From positions 4,986,501-5,050,500 of the forward strand of contig NZ_CP123990.1 in NCBI RefSeq assembly GCF_029919115.1: DNA of 64,000 bases. Direction: 5' to 3'. The position numbers and the translations under genes are program-made. Under the pieces are notes generated by a model. That model was not told the origin of the DNA. It was given only the letters and a program-made list of their open reading frames with translations, and did not search any database. The stretch comes from Variovorax paradoxus (GTDB taxonomy: Bacteria; Pseudomonadota; Gammaproteobacteria; Burkholderiales; Burkholderiaceae_C). This document shows positions 26,005 to 34,314 of the stretch, piece by piece (position 1 is the stretch's first letter; every line of letters starts with the position of its first letter).

Positions 26005-26795
26005 GAGTCCTTGGTTCCAGCAATGGTGACCGGCTTGGCGGGCGCGGGCGGGCAAGAGCGAAAGCGCGCGCCCTTCATCCACAGCCGCAGTGCTTCCCAA
26101 TGAATGGCGGCCACCACCTTGATGGTCAGCAGCGGGTGCGAGAAAAACGCCATCGCAAGGGCCGCATCGCCCAGCGGGCGGCGCTTCGCAACGAAGCTCG
26201 CGGTGAGCACCGCGCCTTCGGTGTCGCACGTGGTAATGCCGATGCGAAGGCCCTTGCGAGCGGCTTCGGGCGGCTCCACGCGAAAGTCGTAGCGCATGTC
26301 GAGATCGAGAAACGGAGACACATGAAAGTGCTTGGCGCATTGCTGCGCGATGCGATCGCCGTGGCGCTCGGCCTCGTTCACCGGAATCAGGTAGCTGTGG
26401 CGCTGGCCGAATGTGTTGCTCACCTCGTAGAGCACGGCCTGCAGGCCGCCGTCCGGGTGGCCGCAAAAATACACGCTGAGCGGATTGAACGCATAGCCCA
26501 GGATGCGCGGCATGCTGAGCAGGTGAATGGCACCGCCTGCGCGCAGGCCCGCGGCATCGAGCTGCCGCTCCACATACCCGCGCAGCGCCATGCCGTCGCC
26601 CGCGCCGTAGTCGCTTTCATGCAGGCTGAAAAGGTTGAAGCGGTTGAATGAAAACAATCGCAACCTGCGCGAAAGCGCCGGCAGTTCGTCGACGTCGACC
26701 AGCAGCGAGAACACGCCGTAGCCCAGCCGGTGACGCGCCGGGCGCAGCCGCTGGTGCGTTACGCGGCCGAGATAAAGGGCGGAGCCTTGCTTCAA
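26001..26795 (-). CDS. DUF1365 family protein (fatty-acid modification operon)
   Basis: A 264-residue protein of the DUF1365 (COG3496) family. It starts SALYLGRVTHQRLRPARHRL and contains the family stretches LLSMPRILGYAFNPLSVYFC and LYEVSNTFGQRHSYL. Family members almost always accompany a COG2907 flavoprotein and a Cfa-like methyltransferase, and homologues in Rhodobacter take part in producing modified (furan-type) fatty acids. The stop overlaps the cfa start and its start overlaps the flavoprotein stop, so the three are translationally coupled. Biochemical role is not established here. Confidence 0.88.
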   Translation of the reverse strand: MKQGSALYLGRVTHQRLRPARHRLGYGVFSLLVDVDELPALSRRLRLFSFNRFNLFSLHESDYGAGDGMALRGYVERQLDAAGLRAGGAIHLLSMPRILGYAFNPLSVYFCGHPDGGLQAVLYEVSNTFGQRHSYLIPVNEAERHGDRIAQQCAKHFHVSPFLDLDMRYDFRVEPPEAARKGLRIGITTCDTEGAVLTASFVAKRRPLGDAALAMAFFSHPLLTIKVVAAIHWEALRLWMKGARFRSCPPAPAKPVTIAGTKDS

Positions 26796-28168
26796 GCAGC
26801 CTCCGCCGCAGCGGCCGGGCGCAGCTTGATGCGGCCCGATTCATTGGGCACATTCCATGGGCGGCGCACACTGCCCAGTGCCTCTGCAACTGCAAGCCCG
26901 GCCTGAAGCCCGTCTTCATGGAAGCCCGACCCGAAGTAGGCGCCGCAGAACCATGTGCGGCGCTGCCCCTGCAGCGACCAGAGCTCGTCCTGCGCGCGCA
27001 TGGCGGCCGAGTTGAACACCGGGTGCTCGTATACCTCGCTGCCGATGAGGTGCTCGCGCGCCGGCTCATGCACGGGGTTGAGCGTAAGGAAAAGCGGCGT
27101 GCTTTCCGGAATGCCCTGCAGCCTGTTCATCCAATAGGTCACGCACAAGGCGCCGCCGCGGCTGCGGTCGGCCAGGTAGTTCCAGCTGGACCACACCGCG
27201 CGGCGCCGGGGCATGAGGCTCGGGTCGCTGTGCAGAACCGCGCGGTTGCGGCTGTAGCCGAAGGCGCCCAGCAGCCGCGTTTCCGCGCTGCTTGCATCGG
27301 GCAGCAGGCGCAGCGCCTGGTCGGCATGGGTGGCCAGCACCACATGGTCGAAACGCCTTGGCGCCCCGCCGCCTTCGGTCAGCACAAGAACGGAGCCGGC
27401 CTCGCGCCGCACCTGCACGGCGGCGGTGTCCAGCCGCAACCTGTCGCCCATGCCGTGGGTGAGCCGCTGCACATAGCGCACGCTGCCGCCCGCCACGGTG
27501 CGCCACAGCGGTCGGCCGCCAAGGTTGAGCAGATGGTGGTTTTCGCAAAAACGCACGAAGGCCTCTGTGGGGTAGTCGCCAATGCGCGCGGCCGGGGTCG
27601 ACCAGATGGCCGCTGCCATCGGGTACAGGTGGTCTTGCCTGAAGGCCTGGCCGTAGCCTCGCGCGTCGAGGTAGCAATCGAGGGGCAGCAAGCCGTATTG
27701 CGCCGCATCGCCCGGCGCCTGCCGGTAAAAGCGCACCAGGTCGTACAGCATCGACCAGAAACGCGGGCTCACCAGGTTGGCGCGCTGCACGAACAGGCCG
27801 CCCAGGCCGCTGCCTGAATATTCCAGCGCGCCGTTGTCCAGGCTCACGGCAAAAGACATCTCGGCCGCCTGGGTTGCCACGCCCAGGTGCGCGAACAGTG
27901 CCGTGAGGTTGGGGTAGGCCGATTCGTTGTAGACGATGAAGCCGGTGTCCACCGGGGTCACCCCCGCCCCGCTTGAGACCTGCACGGTGTTGCTGTGGCC
28001 GCCGGGCCGGTTGTCTGCCTCGTAAAGCGTGACCCGGTGCCGCTGCGACAGCAGCCAGGCGGCCGAAAGCCCTGAAATACCGCTGCCGATCACCGCGATG
28101 TCGAGCGCCGGTCCGCCGGAAGCCAGGCCGGGCGGTGCGGGCGCATGGGGGGCTGCGGCAATCGTCAT
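26792..28168 (-). CDS. FAD-dependent oxidoreductase (COG2907 type)
   Basis: A 458-residue flavoprotein related to amine oxidases/phytoene desaturases. The Rossmann FAD-binding motif IAVIGSGISGLSAAWLLS is near the N-terminus, followed by YEADNRPGGHS (FAD ribose-binding), and a C-terminal FAD motif region at FCGAYFGSGFHEDGL. It probably oxidises acyl chains or their modified derivatives as part of the lipid operon. ATG 28168 follows CGGAG by 7 bases; nine further codons upstream are open but lack support. First gene of the operon with DUF1365 and cfa; an ECF-type promoter lies 29 bp upstream, divergent from the sigma factor gene. Confidence 0.88.
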   Translation of the reverse strand: MTIAAAPHAPAPPGLASGGPALDIAVIGSGISGLSAAWLLSQRHRVTLYEADNRPGGHSNTVQVSSGAGVTPVDTGFIVYNESAYPNLTALFAHLGVATQAAEMSFAVSLDNGALEYSGSGLGGLFVQRANLVSPRFWSMLYDLVRFYRQAPGDAAQYGLLPLDCYLDARGYGQAFRQDHLYPMAAAIWSTPAARIGDYPTEAFVRFCENHHLLNLGGRPLWRTVAGGSVRYVQRLTHGMGDRLRLDTAAVQVRREAGSVLVLTEGGGAPRRFDHVVLATHADQALRLLPDASSAETRLLGAFGYSRNRAVLHSDPSLMPRRRAVWSSWNYLADRSRGGALCVTYWMNRLQGIPESTPLFLTLNPVHEPAREHLIGSEVYEHPVFNSAAMRAQDELWSLQGQRRTWFCGAYFGSGFHEDGLQAGLAVAEALGSVRRPWNVPNESGRIKLRPAAAAEAA

Positions 28169-28196
28169 GGGGGCTCCGAAAAGAATGTGTGGCAAC

Positions 28197-28225
28197 TTGT
28201 ACGCATGAGTAGGCGGTTTGGATTG
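28197..28225 (-). promoter_or_regulatory. Candidate ECF sigma promoter of the flavoprotein-DUF1365-cfa operon
   Basis: On the minus strand: -35-like CAATCC (28220-28225), 18-base spacer, -10-like TACAA (28197-28201) preceded by GCG. This leaves a leader of about 20 bases before ATG 28168. The pattern matches the other two promoters in this region in spacing and core bases, though the first two bases of the -35 differ from TG. Confidence 0.5.
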
Positions 28226-28260
28226 CCGGTGTGGATTGGCCGCATTGAAACGAACCGCTG

Positions 28261-28289
28261 TGATCTAATCCCGCCGGCGGTGCGTAAGA
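28261..28289 (+). promoter_or_regulatory. Candidate autoregulated ECF sigma promoter
   Basis: TGATCT (28261-28266), 18-base spacer, then TAAGA (28285-28289) preceded by GCG. This closely matches the TGATC...TAAGA type of promoter known for RpoE/ChrR-type sigma factors. It lies about 100 bp upstream of the sigma start chosen at 28394, and it rules out the ATG at 28294, which would be at or before the transcription start. Confidence 0.65.
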
Positions 28290-28393
28290 GCAGCATGAAC
28301 ACCGTCCGACAAACCCAGGCACCGGTCTCCTCGCGCGTTCGAGCGCGAGCGCCCTGGCTGTCGATAGTGACACTGCATCAAGGCCGGAACGCG

Positions 28394-28954
28394 ATGCCGA
28401 CAAGCGAAGAACTCAATCACCTGGCCCAGGCCGTGGCGCTCAACGGCGACAGGCAGGCCTTTGCCGCGCTTTTCAAGCATTTCGCGCCGCGCGTAAAGTC
28501 TTACCTCATACGGCTGGGCACCTCCGAAGGGCTGGCCGAGGAACTGGCGCAAGAAGCCATGGTGAGCGTCTGGCGCAAGGCGCCCAGCTTCGACCCGGCC
28601 CGCGCCAATGTTTCGACATGGATCTTCACCATTGCGCGCAACCTGCGGGTGGACCATTTCAGGCGCATTGGCAACCGCACGGCCGAGGCGGATGAACTCG
28701 ATGGCGACGACATGCCCGACACGCTCCCGCAGCCGGACGAACTCATGTTGACGCGGCAGCGCGAGGCCGGCGTGCGTGCGGCCATGGCGCAATTGCCGGA
28801 CGAACAGGCGCAGGTGCTGCGCCTTTCCTTTTACGAGGAGCAACCGCATTCGCAGATTGCAAAGGCGCTGGGCCTGCCGCTCGGCACCGTCAAGTCGCGC
28901 GTGCGCCTGGCCGTTCGCCATTTGCGGCGGCTGCTCGATGGACTCGAACCATGA
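28394..28954 (+). CDS. ECF RNA polymerase sigma factor (RpoE/ChrR group)
   Basis: A 186-residue group IV sigma factor. Region 2 is seen in FAALFKHFAPRVKSYL, LAEELAQEAMVSVWRKA and TWIFTIARNLRVDHFR (core binding and -10 recognition). Region 4 is AQLPDEQAQVLRLSFYEEQ and SQIAKALGLPLGTVKSRVRLA (-35 recognition). ATG 28394 is chosen because the likely promoter at 28261-28289 lies upstream. Longer frames to 28295 or 28145 give a non-family N-terminal tail. The next gene, its anti-sigma factor, overlaps by ATGA. Expected to drive membrane-lipid and photo-oxidative stress genes on both sides. Confidence 0.93.
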   Translation: MPTSEELNHLAQAVALNGDRQAFAALFKHFAPRVKSYLIRLGTSEGLAEELAQEAMVSVWRKAPSFDPARANVSTWIFTIARNLRVDHFRRIGNRTAEADELDGDDMPDTLPQPDELMLTRQREAGVRAAMAQLPDEQAQVLRLSFYEEQPHSQIAKALGLPLGTVKSRVRLAVRHLRRLLDGLEP

Positions 28955-29607
28955 CGACGATTCAACATCACCCAGACGACGACCTGCTGCTGGCCCATGC
29001 GGCAGGCAGCCTCGAGCGCGGCCATTCGGTGGTCGTTGCGAGCCATGTAGAAAACTGCGCCCATTGCCAAGAGCGCATGCGCGTCTTCGAGGCCGTGGGC
29101 GGCGTGCTGCTGGACGAACTGCCGGCCGCAACCATGGCGCCCGATGCGCTTGCGCGCACGATGGCGGCCATCGACGCATCGCCCCAACCCCTTGCCATGC
29201 CGGCGCAGGCACCGCACCCGGTGCTCCCGCCCGGCATGAGCTGGCCGCGCTCGCTCAGCGGATGCTCCGCCACCCGCTGGCGCTGGCTTGGGCCGGGCAT
29301 GCGCTGGAGCCGCGTCACCTTGCCCGATGATCCGGCGGCCAATGTGTTTCTGCTGCGCATTGGCGCAGGCAAGAACCTGCCGATGCACACGCACAGCGAT
29401 TCGGAGCTCACGCAAGTGCTCTACGGCACCTTTCATGACGGGCGGGCGCTGTTCGGCCCGGGTGATTTCGATGAAGCGGACGGCAGCTTTCACCACCAGC
29501 CGGTGGTGCAGGCGGGCGGCGAATGCATCTGCCTTGCATCGGTGCGCGGCCGGGTGCTGTTCAACGGCGTGGTGGCACGCACGCTGGGCGCGCTGGTGGG
29601 CATGTAG
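28951..29607 (+). CDS. chrR: ChrR-type zinc anti-sigma factor
   Basis: A 218-residue anti-sigma factor with two zinc sites. The N-terminal anti-sigma domain has His6/His7, His32, Cys36 and Cys39 (SHVENCAHC), matching the ZAS motif. The C-terminal cupin (about 115-210) has LPMHTHSDSELTQVLYG, with the His-x-His...Glu ligands, and FHHQPVVQAGGECI. In the known Rhodobacter case ChrR releases sigma E upon singlet oxygen exposure, needing the cupin domain. The gene overlaps the sigma gene by ATGA, giving a balanced pair. The 3' end meets the convergent DUF2177 gene after 9 bp. Confidence 0.93.
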   Translation: MTTIQHHPDDDLLLAHAAGSLERGHSVVVASHVENCAHCQERMRVFEAVGGVLLDELPAATMAPDALARTMAAIDASPQPLAMPAQAPHPVLPPGMSWPRSLSGCSATRWRWLGPGMRWSRVTLPDDPAANVFLLRIGAGKNLPMHTHSDSELTQVLYGTFHDGRALFGPGDFDEADGSFHHQPVVQAGGECICLASVRGRVLFNGVVARTLGALVGM

Positions 29608-29616
29608 CCGGCCGCG

Positions 29617-30027
29617 TCAGCGGCTCACAGCCAATGTCACCTTGGCTGCGACTGCCGCCGAAACCGCGGTAACGAAAGTGCCCCAGCACAGGTCCGCGAC
29701 GGTCACCGTCCAGGACCAGTCTTTCAGCGTGGCCTGATTGGTCAGATCGTAAGTGGCGTAGGCCATGAGCCCGAGCAGCGCGCCCAGCCCGAGCGAAGTT
29801 AACCAACGGCCGCTGCCGAGCGCAGGCGACACGGCAAACGCCACCACGCCAGTCAGGTAGATCGCATAGAAGGCCGCGGCCGGACCCAGCGCAAAACGCT
29901 CCAGCATCAAGTGGCCCAGCGCGGGCCGATAGAGCCTGTCGGCCATGACGGTGAGCCAGATGGCGTCGAGCACCAGGAAGACCACGGCCGACGCCGCATA
30001 GGCGATGGCGAATTGCCGGATGGACAT
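29617..30027 (-). CDS. DUF2177 family membrane protein
   Basis: A 136-residue inner-membrane protein with four hydrophobic segments (about 5-27, 45-65, 72-92 and 110-132). Features such as VFLVLDAIWLTVMADRLYRP and AYATYDLTNQATLKDWSW are typical of DUF2177. The family is commonly found next to ECF/ChrR systems and Cfa-like genes. It is last in the operon running from 33101 down to here, separated from the previous gene by 45 bp. Function is not known. Confidence 0.85.
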   Translation of the reverse strand: MSIRQFAIAYAASAVVFLVLDAIWLTVMADRLYRPALGHLMLERFALGPAAAFYAIYLTGVVAFAVSPALGSGRWLTSLGLGALLGLMAYATYDLTNQATLKDWSWTVTVADLCWGTFVTAVSAAVAAKVTLAVSR

Positions 30028-30072
30028 GAATGTTTCTCGCTCTCTAGTTGGTTGGGATGAAAGACCGCCGGA

Positions 30073-30714
30073 TCACTTCAGCCGATAGATCAGTTTGCGC
30101 CCGCCATCGACCATGGAGTCGAGCCCGACCCATTCGCCCTGTGCCGAATACCACACGTCGATGGGCTGCGCCGGTCCGTCGATGCGCCAGCGCGTTGCTG
30201 CCACCTGCCGCCCACGCACCTCGACCGTGCCGCCGCCGGCGCGGCTGACTTGCACGCTCTCGCTGCGGCCGGTCTGCGCATTGAGCAGGCGCGGCTGGCG
30301 CTGGATGGCGGGGTTCCAGTAGGCAAAGCTCATGACGCAGCCTTTGAGCGCCTGACGGCCCGCTTCGGTGACCACGGCGAGCCCGTCGCCTTCGGCCTCG
30401 GTGCGCACGCGGCTGGCCTTGCCGTCGTCATCTGTCGTGGCGGTCAGTTCACTCAGGCAATCCCCGCGCCATTTTTCGACAGCCCGGTGGCGGTAGCGGT
30501 ACACGGTGAGGCCCAGCAGCTTGACGGTAAAGCTGGCCTCGCTCACCACGCTGCGCGCGTCTTCGGTGCCGCCTATGCTGAAGCGATGCTCGCCGATGGG
30601 CGTGTCATCGAGGAACACGCTGAAGGTCGATTCGCCGGCCGCTGCCGCTGCGGCTGGCAACACCGCAAGCGCGACGGCAAGACACGCCACCGCGCGGCGG
30701 CAGGCTGTTCTCAT
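30073..30714 (-). CDS. Secreted DUF3108/DUF6134-like protein
   Basis: A 213-residue exported protein with a signal peptide (about residues 1-25, ending AAAAAG) followed by a beta-rich domain (STFSVFLDDTPIGEHRFSI, then VVSEASFTVKLLGLTVYRYRH and a late VWYSAQGEWVGLDSMVDG). The pattern resembles DUF3108/DUF6134 proteins, thought to be periplasmic beta-barrel-like lipid-associated proteins. Start ATG 30714 overlaps the stop of the DUF1295 gene (ATGA). A role in lipid handling is suggested only by its operon. Confidence 0.68.
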   Translation of the reverse strand: MRTACRRAVACLAVALAVLPAAAAAAGESTFSVFLDDTPIGEHRFSIGGTEDARSVVSEASFTVKLLGLTVYRYRHRAVEKWRGDCLSELTATTDDDGKASRVRTEAEGDGLAVVTEAGRQALKGCVMSFAYWNPAIQRQPRLLNAQTGRSESVQVSRAGGGTVEVRGRQVAATRWRIDGPAQPIDVWYSAQGEWVGLDSMVDGGRKLIYRLK

Positions 30715-31517
30715 CGTGGCTCTCCACGCGAAGGACCGGGGACGAAGGCATTGGTCCGTGCAATGTAGTCGCGGTACGCCGGGCGACGTTCGGCAATGTC
30801 TTTCTCGAGCAGGCTCACGCCGGACACCTTCAGGAGAAGCACCGTCATGAGCACCGGCGACACCGCAGCCCACGCGCCGCCCCACCCGGCCCCGGCCATG
30901 GCCATGAGCCACAACCCCCACCAGACGCAAGCCTCCCCGAAGTAATTGGGATGCCGCGTGTAGCGCCAGAGGCCGCGGTCCATCACCTGCCCCTTGTTCG
31001 CCGCATCGGCCTTGAAGCGCGCCATCTGCGCATCGCCGATGCTCTCGAATGCAATGCCGAAAACCGCCAGCGCAATGCCGATGGCATCGAGCACATTCAT
31101 CGCCGCCCCCGCCGACATGCCGGCCAGGAAAGGCGCCGAGGCAATCCACGCCAGCACGGCCTGCAGGCCGAACACCAGGTAGAGGCTCTTGAGCTCGAAG
31201 TTCGGTTGGTTGCGTCCGCGGATCTGGCGGTAGCGCCGGTCTTCACCGTGGCCCCAGTTGCGCCAGCTGATGAAAGCGCTGAGCCGCACGGCCCACGCGG
31301 CGGCGATCAGCAGCATGCAAGGCGCACGCGCCGACGCTTGCGGCGGCAGCAAAAAAAAGTAGGTTCCGGCCGCGGCCAGTATGCAAAGCGACCATACGCG
31401 GTCGATCAGGCTGGCGTCGCGCCGTGCCAGGCTGGCGAGCCAGGTCGCGAATGCAAGAACGGCGGTGGCCGCGAGCCCGGCCAGGGCCACGGTCATGAAA
31501 CCCGGGTTCTCACCCAT
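30711..31517 (-). CDS. DUF1295 family membrane protein (steroid reductase/isoprenylcysteine methyltransferase-like)
   Basis: A 268-residue polytopic membrane protein of DUF1295 (COG3752). It has six or so hydrophobic segments and the C-terminal signature GLWRYTRHPNYFGEACVWW, shared with steroid 5-alpha-reductase and isoprenylcysteine methyltransferase-like enzymes, which bind NADPH or SAM at the membrane. ATG 31517 has GGAG 8 bases upstream and overlaps the DUF2878 stop; ATG 31496 is an alternative. Likely modifies an acyl or lipid intermediate made by the operon's Cfa-like enzyme (inference). Confidence 0.86.
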   Translation of the reverse strand: MGENPGFMTVALAGLAATAVLAFATWLASLARRDASLIDRVWSLCILAAAGTYFFLLPPQASARAPCMLLIAAAWAVRLSAFISWRNWGHGEDRRYRQIRGRNQPNFELKSLYLVFGLQAVLAWIASAPFLAGMSAGAAMNVLDAIGIALAVFGIAFESIGDAQMARFKADAANKGQVMDRGLWRYTRHPNYFGEACVWWGLWLMAMAGAGWGGAWAAVSPVLMTVLLLKVSGVSLLEKDIAERRPAYRDYIARTNAFVPGPSRGEPR

Positions 31518-32061
31518 GGCGCAACTCCGGAACGCCGACGCCGTCGAACCGGATCGAAAGCCGCACCAGCACCGGCACGAGCACGGCCCAGACCACAGCC
31601 AGCGTGAGCAGCGCCGGCTGTGCATGCACAAACTCGGCGCCGCCAAGCCGCACGCCCGAGGCGAAAGACAACGGGCCGACGATGGCACCGAGCACGCATG
31701 CCAGCCACAGCCGCTCGCGCAGCCACCGCATCGTCACGTTCAGCGCAATGGCGAACAGGCCCCATAGCGACACCAGCCAATAAGGGGCCAGGTACGGCAC
31801 GGGCTGCCCGGACGGATAGACGATGTGGCCCTGCAGCACGACCGCCGTCTCGATGACGAACCCCACAAGGCAGGCCAGCGCCACGAGCCGTGCTTCGCGT
31901 GCCGGGCGGGCCGAGACGAGCAGATGCCACCCGATGGCGCCGGCCACGCAGGCGGTGCCCGCGAGCGGCCACTGGTGCGCCGCGCCCAGCACCGCCGCAA
32001 ACCAAGCCAGCTGGAACACCACCAGGTTCGCCAGCTGGACGGCGCGCGTGGGCCGGCTCAT
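31510..32061 (-). CDS. DUF2878 family membrane protein
   Basis: A 183-residue protein with five or six predicted membrane helices (LANLVVFQLAWFAAVLGAA, then alternating hydrophobic segments to the C-terminus). Recognisable DUF2878 traits are the N-terminal LVVFQLAWFAAV helix and PYLAPYWLVSLWGLFAIALN. The start at 32061 overlaps the Cfa-like stop, and the stop overlaps the DUF1295 start. DUF2878 is typically carried in Cfa/DUF1295 operons controlled by ECF sigma factors. No activity is known. Confidence 0.8.
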   Translation of the reverse strand: MSRPTRAVQLANLVVFQLAWFAAVLGAAHQWPLAGTACVAGAIGWHLLVSARPAREARLVALACLVGFVIETAVVLQGHIVYPSGQPVPYLAPYWLVSLWGLFAIALNVTMRWLRERLWLACVLGAIVGPLSFASGVRLGGAEFVHAQPALLTLAVVWAVLVPVLVRLSIRFDGVGVPELRHG

Positions 32062-33101
32062 GCGCGGCGCTCGAACAGGTAGTGGCTCACCCACCAGCGC
32101 TGGCCGCTCTCATAGCCGAAGAGCTCGGCCACGGACATGAAGAAGAGCCGCCAGCGCGTCCACCACAGTTCGGCGTCGGCGCCATAGGTTCTCCTGAAGA
32201 GCGGAAACAGCATCATGCGGCGCCCGTCCATGTTGGTGAGCCACGCTTCGGCGGTGCGCTGGTAGTGCGTGCCGTCCCAGCGCCATTGCTTGAGCACACG
32301 CAGGTCGTCCTGGCAGCGCAGCGCCAGGCTGTCGCACGGCATCATGCCGCCCGAGAAAAAATGGCGGCTCATCCAGTCGCTCGCATCGCGTTCCTCGAAA
32401 GCATAGGGTGCGTCGCGGTGCGCAAACACATGCATGAAGAACCGGCCCTCGGGCCGCAGCCAACGCGCCACGTTGGCAAACGCGCGCGGCCAGTTGCGCA
32501 GGTGCTCGAACATCTCGACGGAGACGATGCGGTCGAACCGGTCGGCGGTATGAAAGTCGTTGAAGTCGCGCGTCACAACGCGAACGTTGTGCAGCCCGCG
32601 GCGCGTAGCTTCCACCTCGATGTATTCGCGCTGCGAGTGCGAATTGGAAAGCGCCGTGATGCGGCTCGCGGGATAGCGCTCGGCCATCCACAGCGTGAGC
32701 GAGCCCCAGCCGCAGCCGAGTTCGAGCACGTGCTGCCCGTCGCGCAGCTGCGCACGCTCGCAGGTGGCCTCGAGCGCGGCCGCTTCGGCCTGCATGAGCG
32801 TTTTAGTGCCGTCGGGCCAGTAGCAACTGCTGTACTTGCGGTGGTTCCCCAGCACGGCACCGAAGAAGCCGGCGGGCACTTCATAGTGCTGTTCGTTGGC
32901 TTTCTGCGGCAGCAGCGCGAGCGGGGCCGAGCGCATCTCCCGCAAGAACACTTCGGTGAGGTCCGCGGTTTCTTCCGCGGCGCCGCCTTCGAGTTCGGCC
33001 AGCCTGGCCCTCAGCAGGCGCCGAATGCCCAGCCGCACGAGGGTGTCGGGCACCAGGCCCCGCTCGACCGATCGGATGGCTGCATCAGTGGTTTGCGGCA
33101 T
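32058..33101 (-). CDS. Second Cfa-like SAM-dependent methyltransferase
   Basis: A 347-residue methyltransferase of the cyclopropane/mycolic acid synthase superfamily, shorter than the 433-residue Cfa at 24703. It has YSSCYWPDGTKTLMQAE, the SAM loop VLELGCGWGSLTLWMA, SNSHSQREYI, IVSVEMFEHLRNWPRA and FFSGGMMPCDSL. The substrate region differs from true Cfa (YSSCYW in place of YSxxYF), suggesting a distinct acyl methylation. First gene of the five-gene operon running to 29617. An ECF-type promoter is visible 45-73 bp upstream. Confidence 0.88.
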   Translation of the reverse strand: MPQTTDAAIRSVERGLVPDTLVRLGIRRLLRARLAELEGGAAEETADLTEVFLREMRSAPLALLPQKANEQHYEVPAGFFGAVLGNHRKYSSCYWPDGTKTLMQAEAAALEATCERAQLRDGQHVLELGCGWGSLTLWMAERYPASRITALSNSHSQREYIEVEATRRGLHNVRVVTRDFNDFHTADRFDRIVSVEMFEHLRNWPRAFANVARWLRPEGRFFMHVFAHRDAPYAFEERDASDWMSRHFFSGGMMPCDSLALRCQDDLRVLKQWRWDGTHYQRTAEAWLTNMDGRRMMLFPLFRRTYGADAELWWTRWRLFFMSVAELFGYESGQRWWVSHYLFERRA

Positions 33102-33145
33102 GCGCGTGAATCCTTGTTCGCGGCGCCGAAGGGAGCCTGCCGGGG

Positions 33146-33174
33146 CTATACGCGGGAATCCGCCTGTTGGATCT
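33146..33174 (-). promoter_or_regulatory. Candidate ECF sigma promoter of the Cfa2-DUF operon
   Basis: On the minus strand: AGATCC (33169-33174), 18-base spacer, TATAG (33146-33150) preceded by GCG. It would give a leader of about 40 bases before ATG 33101. It shares spacer length and -10 context with the sigma factor gene's own promoter. Confidence 0.5.
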
Positions 33175-33210
33175 GCAGCCCTCGCGGGAAACTGAAACAA
33201 TGCAGCCACC

Positions 33211-34260
33211 ATGGACGGTCTCGACCTCATCAAAACATTTCGTGAAGTGGCGTTCAGGCGCAGCTTCTCCCGCGCAGCCATTTCGCTGGGCATGTCGAAA
33301 GCCACGGTCAGCCGCTATGTGGCCGAACTCGAAGAGCGCAGCGGCGTGCGCCTGCTCAACCGCTCCACCCGGTCGCTGAGCCTGACGGATGCGGGGCAAG
33401 TGCTGCTCGACCGCAGCGCCGAACTGGTGGCCATGGCGGAAAACACGTTGAACGACCTGCAGGCGCATGGCTCGCACCCTCGCGGGCGCCTTCGCATGAG
33501 CGCGCCGCACGGGCTGATTGCGGGCTGGCTGTCCGACGTGATTGCCGAATTCATCAAGCTGTACCCCGACGTGTATGTAAGCCTGGTGTTCACCAACAGC
33601 GAGATCGACCTGATCGAGGAAGGCATCGACATTCACCTGACGGGCGGGCGCATCGACGACATGAACCTGATCGTGCGCCGGCTGGTGCCGTTCGACATGG
33701 TGGTGTGCGCAAGCCCTTCCTACTGGGCGCAGCGCGGTATTCCCAAGGTGCCCGAAGACCTGGCCCGCCACGACGTGCTGAGCTATTCGGCAAAGCCCAC
33801 CACCCACCTGCCCTTCGAGACCAAGGGCAAGCCGGTCGACGTGCAGGTGCACAGCCGCATGGAAGCCAACGATGCGATTGCGCTCATCGAGCTGGCATTG
33901 CGCGGGGCCGGCGTGGCCTATGTGCCCGAGCCGCTGGCGCAGTCGCACCTGGAGCGCGGCGCGCTGGTGCCGGTGTTGCGCGAGCACATGCCCAAGGACC
34001 ACTGGCTCTATGCCGCTTATTCGCAGCGCCGGCACAACAGCGCCGCCATGCGCGCGATGCTCGACTTTCTGGAGCAGTCGATGGGGCCGGCCGGAGAGCC
34101 GCCGGTCTTTCCGCCGATGCCGAGCGTAATGCCCGCTGCGTGCGCGCTTTCTGCCCCGAGAAAGATTGCCGTTGCGCCTGCACCAGCACCGGCACTCGGG
34201 GGTCCCAAGCGCAAATCACCTGCAGAAGAAGAAACGCTGAACTCCTTCTTCGGGCGCTGA
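33211..34260 (+). CDS. LysR-family regulator with Pro/Ala-rich tail
   Basis: A 349-residue LysR-type regulator. The helix-turn-helix is at LIKTFREVAFRRSFSRAAISLGM and KATVSRYVAELEERSGVRLL. The effector domain follows (GRLRMSAPHGLIAGWLSDVI). The C-terminus is extended by about 50 low-complexity residues (from about 300), longer than usual for the family and of unknown use. It is divergent from the Cfa2 operon with 109 bp between starts, but that operon looks sigma-driven, so its target is unclear. Confidence 0.9.
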   Translation: MDGLDLIKTFREVAFRRSFSRAAISLGMSKATVSRYVAELEERSGVRLLNRSTRSLSLTDAGQVLLDRSAELVAMAENTLNDLQAHGSHPRGRLRMSAPHGLIAGWLSDVIAEFIKLYPDVYVSLVFTNSEIDLIEEGIDIHLTGGRIDDMNLIVRRLVPFDMVVCASPSYWAQRGIPKVPEDLARHDVLSYSAKPTTHLPFETKGKPVDVQVHSRMEANDAIALIELALRGAGVAYVPEPLAQSHLERGALVPVLREHMPKDHWLYAAYSQRRHNSAAMRAMLDFLEQSMGPAGEPPVFPPMPSVMPAACALSAPRKIAVAPAPAPALGGPKRKSPAEEETLNSFFGR

Positions 34261-34314
34261 GCCGGGTGCAGTCGTGTTGCAATCGCATGTTTTGAACGTG
34301 CAGGCAGCCGACGC

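Noticed and set aside
28145..28393. Longer N-terminus of the ECF sigma factor
   Set aside because: The likely promoter lies within this stretch, and the added residues do not resemble sigma region 1 or 2.
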